The notes: generated from the letters alone by a model not told the origin. Counted from the stretch's first letter, positions 20,931-31,859 are shown. The stretch: DNA of 64,000 nucleotides from Pseudomonas silvicola (GCF_026651855.1 NZ_CP093281.1:496001-560000); one strand, 5' to 3'. Made by a program: numbers and translations.

Positions 20931-23089
20931 TCAGAACGACAGGGTGACGCCAGCGTAGGCGCGGCCCGGTTCGTTGTAAGTTGAAGCACCTTCATCTTCA
21001 CGATAAATGCGCTTATCAAACAGGTTGTTAATACCCGCATTAGCACGCAAATTTTTAGTGATGTCGTAATTGAGGTTCAAGCCGACGATGGAATATGGCT
21101 TGATTTCACGTTGTGAAAGACCTCGGTCTTCCCTCAATAACTGTTTCTGCATTTTGGCGCGGTTTTGGCGGCCATACCGTCAGTTGATATTGGCGCTAAG
21201 GCTATCAGTTGCTTGCCACTCTAATTGTGAGTTGATAGTAATTCAGGAATGACCGATAGAGGATTTCCGGTCTTCTTACTTTCTGAACGGACATGTAAGT
21301 CGCATTAGACCGCCACTCAAGTGTCCGCAATCAATGGAATAGTCAGGTTCCCTTCCAGCCCCTCTACAATGGCTTTGCCTCCATTCTCCACTGAACGTTG
21401 TAAGTGTGTGTGCTGAACAACATCAGTACCGGATACAATTTTGTTTTTGTAATCGTTACGGAAGTAGGTGATACCAGCGACATAACCCGCGTGGTTAAAC
21501 TCTAGTCCCACTTCTTTATTGACGCTCACTTCAGATCGAGATTGTCATTCCCTAATAAATAACATTGGGATAGGCCAATTGGGCAGCCATTGCCACGTGT
21601 TGATAGTAGGTAGCCGGGAGTTGATTGATATAAGTTAGGCGCCTTGAATGCCCTCGCAATACCCGCTTTGAGCGTAAAATAGTCGCCCAACCTTGCGAAA
21701 TATTCAGGTTGGACTCCAGTTAGCACCAAAAGCATCATGATAATCAAAGCGTAAACCCGGAATAATTTCAGTGCTGTCAGTGGCGGCAATATTATCTTCA
21801 AAATAAAGAGAACTTATCGTGGCGGAGTTAGTACTGCTGCGCTGAGACGGATCGCCTGAACTACCTGGCAAGTAAAGGTTTGTACTTGCAGATTGCATTG
21901 ACGCAGGGTCATTAAGCTCATCGTGGTTCCATTCCGCTCCCAACGTCACGGTTTGGTCCACCAATAATTCCAGTGGGAAGTTTATTTCTCCGCCAGCACG
22001 ATAACTTCTCTCCATAGACGACTGGTCGAATAAACATTACTGTTAATCATCCCTTCAACACTTCCGGCAGTGCCTTCTTTCAAGCGAGTGTTATTGGTCT
22101 TCTCGTAGTTGAAATTAAGTTTGGATGTGCCCCAATCCCAGATACCGTTATGAGTGACGCCATAGCTCTGACGATATAAGCGGTTTGTTTCACTGCCGTA
22201 CAGAGATTCAACTAAACCACCTGCACTGCTATTTCCATTGCTGTTCTGCGTGTCGCCCGCATAGATATTGCCCTGACGGCTATAGCCGTAGGAGAAATCA
22301 ACGATCTGAGTAGGGTGATTTTCCATGACAGTACACCGTTAATATCTTTATTACGTACCCCTTCCCGTCCCGCAGCATAAGAGCCGTTTTGAGCGGTATT
22401 GATATCATAAGCATCCGCATCGGTGCGGTTGATATTGCCATACAAACGCATGGTTAATGCATCGCCAGCCAGTAAGACTCAATCAGCTACGCGACGCGTG
22501 TCACCCTCTTTACTGTTTTCCGGGCTGATTGGTGAACAGTGACAGCGATCCATGCCAGTCATTGGTCGGGCGCTTTGTGATGATGTTCACCACGCCGCCA
22601 GCCGCACCGGAACCGTAACGCGCGGCGGCTGGGCCGCGAATCACTTCAATACGTTCTACCATCTCCGCGGGCACCCAGTTGGTATCACCACGCGAGTCAC
22701 GTTCGCCGCGCCAGCTGTAACGCACGGAGTTACGCGAACTGACCGGCACGCCATCTATCAGGATTAAGGTGTTTTCCGGGCCCATGCCGCGAATATCAAT
22801 CTGACGGTTGTTACCACGACTACCGCTGGCCCCGTTACCGGTCAGGTTGACGCCCGGCATTTTGCGGATGATATCGGAGAGGTCGTTAACCGGTGGACTT
22901 TCTTAATGTATCCTCAGCGGTAATGGTGGAAACGCCAGGCTGTTGTTTCAGACCCTGTTCTGCAGTGACGATCATCGATTCATCGTCAGCCAGTTTTTCC
23001 GTGGGTTCTGCGGCATAAGCAGGTGAGGTGAGCAAGGCTGCCACAATCAGTGCAAGAGGGCGCTTCCTGACATACAAAGTTACATTCAC
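20931..23089 (-). CDS. fepA: Ferric-enterobactin-type TonB-dependent receptor (FepA/PfeA)
   Basis: Outer-membrane catecholate receptor of about 720 residues. The signal peptide PLALIVAALLTSPAYAA is followed by ADDESMIVTAEQGLKQQPGV, then MPGVNLTGNGASGSRGNNRQ, IDIRGMGPENTLILIDGVPV, SRNSVRYSWRGERDSRGDTN, WVPAEMVERIEVIRGPAAAR, YGSGAAGGVVNIITKRP, all FepA plug hallmarks. Barrel pieces include LLVDQTVTLGAEWNHDELND, GIARAFKAPNLYQS, and the C-terminus NAGINNLFDKRIYRE..GA.TYNEPGRAYA ending in Phe. At least six frameshifts. A near-perfect Fur box lies upstream. Confidence 0.9.
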
Positions 23090-23137
23090 TTAAATCTTCT
23101 CCCTGAGTATTAACATATGTAAGCAAATGTGCATGAT

Positions 23138-23156
23138 AATGAGAATGTTTCTCATT
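23138..23156. promoter_or_regulatory. Fur box upstream of fepA-like gene
   Basis: Perfect dyad AATGAGAA-TGT-TTCTCATT, 49 bases upstream of the receptor start and preceded by GAT to give a GATAATGAGAAT core. This is a strong Fur-binding site and implies iron repression. Confidence 0.8.
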
Positions 23157-23418
23157 GTATATGCGACAAACCGGCGTCTCCTTTTTTTCTCCATGATTGG
23201 TGCTAAATGCGGGGGAAACGTGAAGAAACGTAAAGCCAGAGTGACGTTTGTGCTTAAAAAACGTTGCGGAGGAAAAGCGTTCATCAAACTGTCATCAATT
23301 CCTTGCAAATCAGTAGACTAAAATCAGTGATAACGCACAGTAACTACATGGGAATCCGTTTAGCTTCGAGCCTGCACCAAAAAGGGTGCCTGGGACTCTC
23401 ATAAATCAAGGAGAAAGT

Positions 23419-24600
23419 GTGCGCCAGATCATACAAACCTTTACATTCCTGTTACTGATTTCGTTCACTATTTCTGTTGCCAGAGCCGCCGATAAGATGG
23501 ATTTCTGGCTGCAACCTCAACATGGCGGCAACAGTTTTAATCGCATTCCACCCAATACTGCTTATTTCAATGCTCTCCACACTTACGGTGCCTCTTGGGT
23601 GCGGCTCTCCTGGGATAAATGGCCCACCAAACAGCGTGATTTTCTGCTGGGCGAAGTGCGGATCGCTACCAGGATTAGTGGCGGAAGATGTCCACTTTGA
23701 AATGTGCTGGATAACGCTGAGGCAGCAGGGTTGAAAGTGGTGATTACGCCGCTTTCCTTACCCGGCATGCGATGGTCACAAAATAACGGCGGACAGTTCG
23801 ACGACCGGCTGTGGCAAGACAACGCTTTCTGGCAGCAAAGTGCCGTTATTGGCGTGACCTTGACCATTGCAAGACCACCCCTGCAGTAGCGGCATACAAC
23901 ATCATTAATGAACCACCGGAGAAAATGGGTGGTCTGGACGAACATGCGTCTGCCGCAACCATGAAAAGCTGGTATCTGCCTTTAAAGCACAAGGGTACCG
24001 CGCGGGATTTACCGGAGTTTTACCGCACCGTGATTGCGGCGATTCGCGAAGTCGATCAGCAGACGCCGGTGATGGTCGACAGTGGCTGGTACGCTGCCGC
24101 CGATGCCTTCACGTATTGGCCACAGCCGCTCGAATAAACAGGTGTTATATAGCGTGCACATGTATAGACCTTATTCGCCGCAGTGCCAGATGCCAAGCAT
24201 AAACGCCCTGGCCTTACCCGGGTAAAGTCCCGTTTGCGGGATTGCAGCAACGCAGTGGGATGCACAACGCGGCCAAGCAGAATATTTAGCGCTGCCGTTT
24301 GAGTGGGCGAAAGCGCGCGGCGTGGCTCGCCATCAAATGGTGGTAGGGGAGTTCGGTTGTGTGCGCACCTTGCCAGGCTGCACACAATATCTGGAGGATG
24401 TATTAACGGTATTGGATCAGCAGCAGGCACATTGGGCGTTCTACAGCTTCCGTGAAGACAGCTGGGATGGTATGGATTACGAACTGGGCGACAAGAAAGT
24501 GTCGTGGCAATACTGGCAGGCAGCCGAGCAGATTTACCCGATATCGTTCCGCCATGCGACTAAAGAGTTTGAGCCTATACGCAAACGCTTAGAACAATAA
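23419..24600 (+). CDS. Secreted glycoside hydrolase family 5 (cellulase-fold) enzyme
   Basis: Exported (beta/alpha)8 glycosidase of about 390 residues. A signal peptide (IIQTFTFLLLISFTISVARA) precedes KMDFWLQPQHGGNSFNRIPP and GASWVRLSWDKWP (the ..vR....w of GH5). Then LDNAEAAGLKVVITPLSLPG, AVAAYNIINEP with the acid/base Glu in NEP, VMVDSGWY, SVHMYRP, and VVGEFGCVR with the nucleophile Glu, then AFYSFREDSWDGMDYELG. Four frameshifts. The GTG at 23419 has AAGGAG six bases upstream; an in-frame GTG at 23386 lies inside a leader hairpin (23374-23389). Polysaccharide target unknown; fits plant association. Confidence 0.86.
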
Positions 24601-24686
24601 ATGTCTTGCTAAGAAGAATACGTTCATAAGCCATGGCAAAAGCAGGCTGCCGAATACCTGACTAAATCTGAATACCTCACCTGAAA

Positions 24687-24706
24687 CCGCGCCATCGCTG
24701 GCGCGG
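24687..24706 (+). terminator. Hairpin downstream of GH5 gene
   Basis: Stem ccgcgcc/ggcgcgg with a 6-base loop, about 90 bases past the GH5 stop. Only a short T-poor tail follows. The rest of the gap 24601-24929 contains no gene I can support; the 3' part must hold the transporter promoter. Confidence 0.5.
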
Positions 24707-24929
24707 TCATCCCCGGCACCACGGGCACTACGTTCTATTCCCGAATTATGGCAATAGATATCCGTTTTTCGCATTTGTGATCGCTGCACATCTTACTGAG
24801 AATGGCTCCGGGACGTTCAGAGGATGAAAATTTCTTTCCGCCGTAAGGTGAGAAAGAAGAAAAATACATCGCTACCTCAACGCCTTTTCCCTACAGGGAA
24901 ACATTTATATATATCAGGAGAAGGTTCCA

Positions 24930-25823
24930 GTGAAACTCGCCAAAGGTATCACCTTGCTTGCACTTGCATTGAGTGCGCACACCGCGTTTGCCGCCGATCA
25001 ATCCGTCCCAACTGACAGCTCACTCCATGTTAAGGCCGACCCGGCACTGAAAAGCTTGCTGCCGGCGGATGTGGTTAAGCGCGGCTACATCGTGGCAGGA
25101 ACCAACCCAAACACGCCGCCGACCACCTTCTATAAAGAAGACAACAAAACCCTGGCCAGGACGTGAAATTGACGTGATGAACGCCGTGGGCGAACGCTTA
25201 GGGATCCAGGTCCAGTGGCGTGACACCGGCGGTTTCGACAACATCATTCCCGGCCTGAAAACCGGTCGTTACGATGTTGCGCTCTCGAACATTAATGCCA
25301 CCGCGACCCGCGCCAAAATTATCGATTTCGTGAGCTATTACGATGCCAGCCTGTTGGGCATTATCTCGCGCAAAGATGCCAATGTGGCACCGTTCAAAAC
25401 CCTGGACGCCGTGTGCGGTCTGGAAGTTGGCGCAGGTTCAGGCACTACGCAGGTGACGCGTCTGGAAGAAGCCAGCAAAGCGCTGTGAAGCAGCGGGTAA
25501 AAGCCGATCAAAGTATCCGTATTCCCGGATCGTCCAGCCGGTGTTCAGGCTGTCTCAGCGGTCGACGTGCCGATGTTCCTTGGCCCGTACGAAGGTCTGC
25601 TGTGGCAGGCGAAAGTGATTAAACCTATCACCCTGAGCGGCGAAATCACCGTGCATGACGCGCCTGTTTCTGTGGCTTTCGAAAGATTCTGCGCTTGAGC
25701 CTGCGGTGCAAGCGGCACTTAACTCGCTGATCAAAGATGGTAGCTACCAGAAGATCCTCGACAACTGGGGCATCGGTTTTGGCGCGGTTAAAGAATCAAA
25801 CGTAACCGAGGAAATCTTTCAAT
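24930..25823 (+). CDS. Polar amino-acid ABC transporter, periplasmic binding protein
   Basis: Solute-binding protein family 3. The signal peptide MKLAKGITLLALALSAHTA precedes ADPALKSLLPADVVKRGYIV, TNPNTPPTTFYKED, REIDVMNAVGERLGIQVQWR, FDNIIPGLKTGRYDVALSNI, FVSYYDASLLGIISRKD, GLEVGAGSGTTQVTRLEEAS, GPYEGLLWQAK and the C-terminus DGSYQKILDNWGIG, all standard. Three frameshifts (near 25155, 25485, 25515, 25675). The last codons overlap the permease start. An amino acid or amino-acid-like ligand is expected; see the sulfur-salvage finding for a candidate. Confidence 0.9.
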
Positions 25824-26748
25824 GAGTGATGATGTACGTGACCACACCGATGATTTGAAAATTGTCGGCAAACGTTACTACGGACGCTGGCTGAGTGCGC
25901 TGGTGGTGCTGTTGTGCGTCGTGGCAATGGCGCACTCGATGATTAACAATCCACGCTTCGAATGGAGCGTGATTGCGGAAAATTTCACCGGCGAATCGAT
26001 CTTGCAGGGCGTATTAATGACGCTGCAACTGACGGCGATTTCGGTGGTGCTGGGCTTTGCGTTTGGTACGGTGCTGGCGCTGATGCGCCTCTCATCCAAC
26101 CCCGTGCTGGTGGGCGTGAGTTGGTTCTATACCTGGTTCTTCCGGGGTGTGCCGATGCTGGTGCAGCTGTTCCTGTGGTACAACATTGCCGCACTTTATC
26201 CGACGATTTCACTCTCAATCCCAGGCCTGGGCGAGCTGTGGAGCACCCAATCTAATGCGCTGGTGAGTCCATTCAGTGCGGCGGTGATCGCGCTGGTGAT
26301 GCATCAGTCTGCCTATGCCGCTGAAATTGTGCGTGCCGGTATCCAAAGCGTAGGAAACGGACAACTGGAAGCCGCACGTGCGCTGGGTTACCGCCCCGCG
26401 CAGATTTTCCGACACACGGTGTTGCCACAGGCGATGCGCGCCATCATGCCACCTGCCGGTAATGAAATTATCGGTCAGTTGAAAACCACTGCCGTCGTCT
26501 CAGTCATTTCGCTGCAGGATGTGCTGTTCTCCGCGCAGATCATCTATCAGCGTACTTATGAAGTGATCCCGCTGCTGCTGGTGGCGACGCTGTGGTATCT
26601 GCTGATGACCTCGGTACTGTCGATTGGTCAGTTCTACGTTGAACGCTATTTTGGTCGTGGCGTTACGCGTCGTGAAAAACGCAGCCTGTTTAAATCCTTG
26701 CCGGGCTTTAGCGCGCAAAAACCTGAAAGGAGCGTAAGCAATGGCTGA
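25822..26748 (+). CDS. Polar amino-acid ABC transporter permease (intact)
   Basis: HisM/GlnP-type permease of 308 residues, one of the few genes here with no frameshift. After a 30-residue cytoplasmic start it has a first helix (LSALVVLLCVVAMA), then SILQGVLMTLQLTAISVVLG, FFRGVPMLVQLFLWYNIAAL, and the EAA loop AARALGYRPAQIFRHTVLPQ AMRAIMPP. The C-terminus is extended. It overlaps the binding-protein stop (ATGAG) and the ATPase start, showing a compact three-gene operon. Confidence 0.95.
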   Translation: MSDDVRDHTDDLKIVGKRYYGRWLSALVVLLCVVAMAHSMINNPRFEWSVIAENFTGESILQGVLMTLQLTAISVVLGFAFGTVLALMRLSSNPVLVGVSWFYTWFFRGVPMLVQLFLWYNIAALYPTISLSIPGLGELWSTQSNALVSPFSAAVIALVMHQSAYAAEIVRAGIQSVGNGQLEAARALGYRPAQIFRHTVLPQAMRAIMPPAGNEIIGQLKTTAVVSVISLQDVLFSAQIIYQRTYEVIPLLLVATLWYLLMTSVLSIGQFYVERYFGRGVTRREKRSLFKSLPGFSAQKPERSVSNG

Positions 26749-27495
26749 AGCGATCGCCTTACGTAAAGTCACTAAACGCTTCTCTGGCGTCACGATTCTG
26801 GACGAAGTGAATCTCGATATTCCCGCCGGTTCTGTCACGGTCATTCTTGGGCCTTCTGGTTCGGGGAAATCCACCTTGCTGCGCTGCATTAACCACCTGG
26901 AAAAGCTGGATGGCGGCACCATTCGGATTGGTGGCGAAATCATTGGCTACAAACAAAAAGGCCAGGCGCTGCATGAGTTAAGCAGCAGTGAGATTGCGCG
27001 TCAGCGTGCGCAAATTGGCATGGTGTTCCAGCAGTTCAACCTGTTCCCGCATCGCACGGTGTTACAGAACATCGTTGATGCGATGCGCGTGAAAAAACAG
27101 AACCGCCAACAGGCGACCAGCAAAAGCGCTGTCACTGCTTAAGCAGGTGGGACGGCAGGGCGCGAAGAGGTGGCCGCAGAATCTTTCCGGCGGACAGCAA
27201 CAGCGATGTGGCCATTGCGCGCGCGCGCTGATGGCCCGGGTGTGATGCTGTTCGATGAGCCGACATCGGCACTGGATCCAGAACTGGTGGGCGAAGTGTT
27301 GCAAGTGATTAAGCAACTGGCGCACTCCGGCATCACCATGGTAATTGTGACGCACGAGATTGGTTTCGCGCGCGAGGTTGCCGACAACATTGTCTTTATG
27401 GAAGACGGCAAAATCGTGGCAGCTGGACCCACTCAACAAGTCCTCGACGACCCGGAAAACGGGCGCGTAAGAAACTTATTGCAACGGTGCTCTAA
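26741..27495 (+). CDS. Polar amino-acid ABC transporter ATP-binding protein
   Basis: GlnQ/HisP-type ATPase. Walker A GPSGSGKST, LLRCINHLEKLDGG, Q-loop MVFQQFNLFPHRTVLQNIV; the signature region LSGGQQQRVAIARAL lies in a damaged stretch (27120-27240, three indels); Walker B VMLFDEPTSALDPELVGEVL, H-loop MVIVTHEIGFAREVAD. The last reading frame ends KKLIATVL with the stop inside a terminator hairpin. It overlaps the permease by 8 bases. Confidence 0.92.
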
Positions 27496-27506
27496 GCACC
27501 GTTTTT
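27483..27506 (+). terminator. Rho-independent terminator of the amino-acid transporter operon
   Basis: Perfect 9-bp stem (aacggtgct/agcaccgtt) with a 3-base loop, followed by TTTTT; it includes the ATPase stop codon. Strong canonical structure, so bisC-type gene expression probably needs readthrough or its own promoter. Confidence 0.88.
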
Positions 27507-27528
27507 CATTTTGACAGCCAGGAACAGT

Positions 27529-29811
27529 GATGACGCAAAACGGTAATACACAGCGCCCACTGGGGCGCTTTTCATGCCCAGCAATCGGGCGACCAGCTCA
27601 CTATCGAACCCTTTAAAGGCGATCCCGATCCCAGCCCGCTGCTGCAAAATTTCCGCACCGCTTTAAATCATCCGGCACGCGTCCGCGCCCGATGGTGTCG
27701 TGGCTGGCTGGAAGAGGGCCCCGGCCCCGATCAGCGCCGTGGCAATGACGAATACGTTGCTGTTAGCTGGGAGCAGGCTTACGAACTGGTCTCGCGTGAA
27801 TTGAAGCGCGTGGGCGACACTCATGGCCCGGAAGGCATTTTTGGCGGTTCTATGGCTGGTCGAGTGCCGGGCGATTTCATCATGCGCAAAGCCAGGTACA
27901 CCGATTCCTGAACACCACGCTGGGCGGCTATGTGCGTTCGGTAAACAGCTACAGTTCGGGCTCTGCTTCGGTGCTGCTGCCACATATCGTCGGCGACATG
28001 AACGAGATTGCGCGACGCGGCGTGAGTTGGGAAGAGATTGCCCAGCACAGTGAAATTGTTATCGCCTTTGGTGGTCTGGCGCTGAAAAACTCGCAGGTGG
28101 CGAGCGGTGGATTAAGTGAACACACCGAGCGCGGTTTTATGCATCAGGCCGCGCAACGCGACACACGTTTTATCTCAGTGTAAGCGAAAAGATTCGATCT
28201 GACGAAGCCAAAGGGGGTGGCTGGCCTTGCGTCCAGGCACCGATGCCGCTTTTATTCTCGGTGTTCTGTCCGTATTGATTGAAGAACAGCTGACGGATGA
28301 AGCCTTCCTGAGTCGCTACACCGTGGGTTGGCCGGAAATGGTTGCCTATATCCGTGGTGAAGAGGATGGCACACCATGCGTGATGCCGCCTGGGCAGCAG
28401 AGCGGCGTCAGCGCGGCATTTATCACTGATTTGCCCGCCAGCTACCCGGTAACGTGCTGGTGACCGGTTGCGCATGCGCTGCAACGTTCGGAACACGGTG
28501 AACAACCCGTGTGGCTCGGGCTGGTGCTGGCCGCCGCGCTGGGCCAACCGGGTTTACCGGGCGGCGGTTACACCTATGCGCTGGGCGCGTTGGGTCACTA
28601 CGGCATCACAACCTGGTGAGTTTCCGGCGTTACCGCAGGGCAAAAATGGCATCGATCGTCTGATCCCGGTGGCGCGCATCTCAGACATGTTGCTCAATCC
28701 CGGCAAACCGTTCGACTACAATGGTCGCCGCCTGACCTATCCGTATATTCGTCTGGCTTACTGGGCGGGCGGTAATCCGTTCCACCACCATCAGGATTTA
28801 GCGCGACTCCGTCAGGCATTTTGCCAGCTGGATACGCTGATTGTGCATGTTGCGTGGACGGCCAGTGCGCGCCATGCCGATATCGTATTGCCCGCGACCA
28901 TGACGCTGGAGCGAGAAGATATCGGCGGTGCATAACCGATCGCCATCTGTTTGCTATGCAGCCGGTCAGCTGCAACCGCACGGCGGAAATAAGACGATTG
29001 CCATTTTTTGCTGAGCTGGCGCGCAGGCTGGGACGTGAAGAGGCGTTTACCGAAGGTCGCGATACGCGTGGCTGGTTGACATCATTACACGCACAGTTGC
29101 AGCAAAAGCTGGCAACGCATCAGAGTCGACATTCGATTTGAACAGTTCTGGCAGCAGGGCGTGCTGGAATTGCCGCAGCTCAAGACGGGTGGACGGATGA
29201 TGACGCCTTCGTGCGTCGGATGCTTCACCACTGCCAACACCGAGCGGAAAAATCGAAATCTACTCGGCGACGATTGCCAGTTTCGATTATGAAAACTGCC
29301 CCGGACATCCGGTGTGGCGAGAGCCGCAGCAAAAGCCCGATGCCGACCATCCCGTTCTGGCTCATTCCAATCAAGCCCGCGACACGTCTTTCACAGCGGA
29401 TTTCGGGGATTACAGCCTGAGCGGCAAACGCGATGGGCGTGAAGTGTGCAGCCTGAATTCGGATGATGCGGCATCTTTGGGTATTCAAGATGGCGAGATT
29501 ATTGAGCTTTATAACCAACGTGGTCACGTACTCGCCAGCGCGCGTGTGACCGACACGGTGATGCCGGGCGTGGTGCAGTTGCCGACCGGTGCCTGGTACG
29601 ATCCCGTCGATCCCACCGCGCTGCGGCCGTTATGCCGTCACGGCCCCGAATGTGCTGACGCTGGATATTGGCCTCGTCTTTGACTCAAGGCTGCAGTGGC
29701 CATCACCGTAGTGCAGGTGCGTAAATACACCGGGGAACTGACGCCGGTGCAGGCATTCATCCGCCGCAAGTTAGCGTTCTCAATGGGCGGCCGCATCGCC
29801 CCAGACATTAA
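27529..29811 (+). CDS. Molybdopterin-dependent oxidoreductase (BisC/TorZ type)
   Basis: DMSO-reductase-family enzyme of about 760 residues binding bis-MGD. Pieces in order: [56 protein letters not shown] (Ser ligand region, with the AGR..HA motif of BisC/TorA), [109 protein letters not shown] and a molybdopterin-binding C-terminus ([33 protein letters not shown]). No Tat signal is seen, as expected for cytoplasmic BisC. At least ten frameshifts. BisC reduces biotin sulfoxide and free methionine-S-sulfoxide. Confidence 0.87.
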
Positions 29812-30179
29812 TCTTCTAACTGCAACCACATTACGCGCAGACGATGCCCATCAGGATCGATAGCCGCGAAGGTGTAAAATCCATCTCGGTCGGTGACTGT
29901 ACAATGGTGATCTCCGCAAAGCATTCGTTGTAAAGGAAATCGACGTCGGCTTTGTGTCCTGCACTTTAAAAGTGATTTCACCGTTGGCCGTAAAATGTTG
30001 CGTCTCCACCGGCGGTTGAACGGTGTATTTCGACCACAAACCCAGTTTGAATCCATTCTCAAAAACAAACATCGCAAAAGGTGGCGACGTTAATTGGCGA
30101 TATCAAACAGCGATGCATAAAAGTCGGCACTCTTCACAACGTTGGGAACGTAAAGAATGGTCATATCAGCAGTGAACAT
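29808..30179 (-). CDS. VOC/glyoxalase-fold protein
   Basis: About 122 residues. It begins MFTADMTILYVPNVVKSADF YASLFDI, then MFVFENGFKLGLWSKYTVQP, ANGEITFKVQD, and ends GYTFAAIDPDGHRLRVMW, the usual D.DGH.l.v VOC ending. Three frameshifts in 370 bases. The stop overlaps that of the convergent molybdoenzyme by 4 bases. It resembles PhnB/bleomycin-resistance-type single-domain proteins; no ligand can be named. Confidence 0.8.
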
Positions 30180-30337
30180 GGTTTTTTCTCCTTGTGTGTT
30201 TACCGCTGTAGATTACGAGAGAGCTGTGACAGAAACTGTCAGGAGTGTGGTGTAAACTTTTAGTCGCACTCGCGCTCAATATCCTGATAATGCACGCAGG
30301 TTTTATTTTTATTGAACGCTGTAAATGGAGAGATGAA

Positions 30338-30555
30338 ATGGTCAATGACTACTTTGCACCACCCCCAATGGGCATGACGCCGGAACAACACAAGCGGACC
30401 ATCGCTGTGGCGGCCGCTTTAACTGTGGCGAAGGAATCCGTCAGTGCCTCAACCTCCGCCAGCGGTTCAGCGTCATGGGATCTTCAGGCGGTTGCGTAAG
30501 ATCTCCAATCTGGCCGATGCGATTCAGGACGCTCAGGCAGAGGAGCGAAGACTAA
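30338..30555 (+). CDS. Small hypothetical protein
   Basis: Reads MVNDYFAPPPMGMTPEQHKR, TIAVAAALTVAKESVSASTS, then ISNLADAIQDA in a neighbouring frame. GGAG seven bases before the ATG supports the start. A terminator begins 20 bases after the likely stop, which supports a real gene of about 70 codons. I do not recognise a family; an alanine/serine-rich helical middle is all that can be seen. One or two indels are assumed around 30480-30500. Confidence 0.5.
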
Positions 30556-30574
30556 CCCTGACCACCGCTCACAT

Positions 30575-30606
30575 GACGGCTTTATTGGCCGTCTTGTGAT
30601 TTTTTT
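30575..30606 (+). terminator. Rho-independent terminator
   Basis: Stem gacggc/gccgtc with a 7-base loop, then TTGTGA and a run of seven T's. It closes the transcript of the small gene upstream. Confidence 0.75.
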
Positions 30607-30699
30607 AAAAAATATTTTCTCCAGCCTGCATCCAGTTGACCCCCTCCTTACGTATATCCCGTTGTGAGCAAATTCTTCGCTCCCCTACAACGAGGATTT

Positions 30700-31266
30700 A
30701 TGATGAAAAAGCTAATCACCACTGCCGTCATCTCCAGTGCGTTAATGTTCACTGCCACCACCTTCGCTGCCATGAATTCTGATTCTGTCATGGTCGGCGG
30801 TGCCGCCATGTACCCGCAGAAAAACATCATTGAAAATGCCCTCAACTCTAAAGATCACACCACCTTAGTCGCCGCAGTGAAAGCCGCAGGTTTAGTGGAA
30901 ACACTGCAGGGTAAAGGTCCATTTACCGTGTTCGCGCCAACCAATGCCGCGTTTGCGAATTGCCTGCTGGCACACGTGGATAATTTGGGTGAAACAGAAA
31001 ACAAAGCCCAGCGACCAACATCCTCACCTATCATGTCGTGGCCGGTAAATACGACATGAAAGCGCTGGAAATGAAAATTAAACAAGGTGGCGGTCACGCG
31101 GAGCTGAAAACTGTGAACGGTCAGCCTTTGTGGATTATGAGTAATGGCCCTCACAATATTCAGCTTAAAGATGGCCAGGGCAATGTGGCCAATATCAGTA
31201 CGCAATTAACCAGATCAGAAAAACGGTGTGATTGATGTTATCGATACCGTTCTGATGCCTAAGTAA
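30700..31266 (+). CDS. Secreted fasciclin (FAS1) domain protein
   Basis: A signal peptide ([20 protein letters not shown]) is followed by [92 protein letters not shown] and [15 protein letters not shown], a single complete FAS1 domain of about 190 residues. FAS1 domains mediate surface adhesion. Two frameshifts (near 30960 and 31220). An ECF sigma factor and an anti-sigma factor follow on the same strand, the arrangement seen for SigK-controlled FAS1 antigens in mycobacteria. AGGA upstream of 30700 supports the start. Confidence 0.9.
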
Positions 31267-31277
31267 ATTGTCTATAC

Positions 31278-31303
31278 TCGGAAGGCATTTCAATGCCTTC
31301 CGA
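31278..31303 (+). promoter_or_regulatory. Strong hairpin directly before the sigma factor start
   Basis: Perfect 11-bp stem (tcggaaggcat/atgccttccga) with a 4-base loop, ending five bases before the sigma ATG at 31309. There is no T tract on the plus strand (AAAAA follows) and no Shine-Dalgarno between hairpin and ATG. It could dampen transcription from the fasciclin gene or hide the translation start. Confidence 0.6.
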
Positions 31304-31308
31304 AAAAC

Positions 31309-31859
31309 ATGGATAACGTTTTGGCTGAACAGCAGGTGAATTATTGCGGGCGATTGCGCAAAGGCGATCGCCAGGCATTTGAACAATTGTATCGACTCGC
31401 TTCGCCTCATCTTTTCGCCCTGGCTTTTGCATTACGCCCAGCGAGCCTGGGCCGGAAGAGTGCTGCGATTGTTTCCTCACTTTTGGAATCGAGCCGACAG
31501 CTATGATGCCGCACTTAGCGCCCCATGCCTGGATGACGCATATCGTGCGCAATCGCTGTATTGACTGGCTGCGCAGTGGACAGGCGCGTGATGCAATCCC
31601 CTGTCTGAAGAATACACCGATAACGTTTCAGAGGGCGAAGTGGAAGGGCCAGATGAACCCTTTGATGATTCACAGACCGCCCGATTACAACATTGCTTGC
31701 AGCATCTCAGCAGTGAGCAGCGGCAGAGTGTGACGCTGGCTTATTATCAGGGGATGTCGCACAGCGATATTGCTGCCTGGATGCAGCAACCGGTAGGATC
31801 AGTAAAAAGTTGGATCCGTCGTGCGATGGAGCATCTTCGGGAGTGCAGTGGGCTTATGA
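31309..31859 (+). CDS. ECF-family RNA polymerase sigma factor (SigK-like)
   Basis: About 183 residues. Region 2: RKGDRQAFEQLYRLASPHLF, ALRITRSEPGPEECCDCF, LTFWNRADSYDAALSAP, AWMTHIVRNRCIDWLRS. Region 4: LQHLSSEQRQSVTLAYYQGM SHSDIAAW, PVGSVKSWIRRAMEHLREC, a clear sigma-70 region 4 HTH. Four frameshifts. The last frame stops at a TGA overlapping the anti-sigma ATG (ATGA). The QGxSHxdIA and P.GTVKSwirRg motifs put it with SigK/EcfG-like sigma factors paired with RskA-type anti-sigma proteins. Confidence 0.88.
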
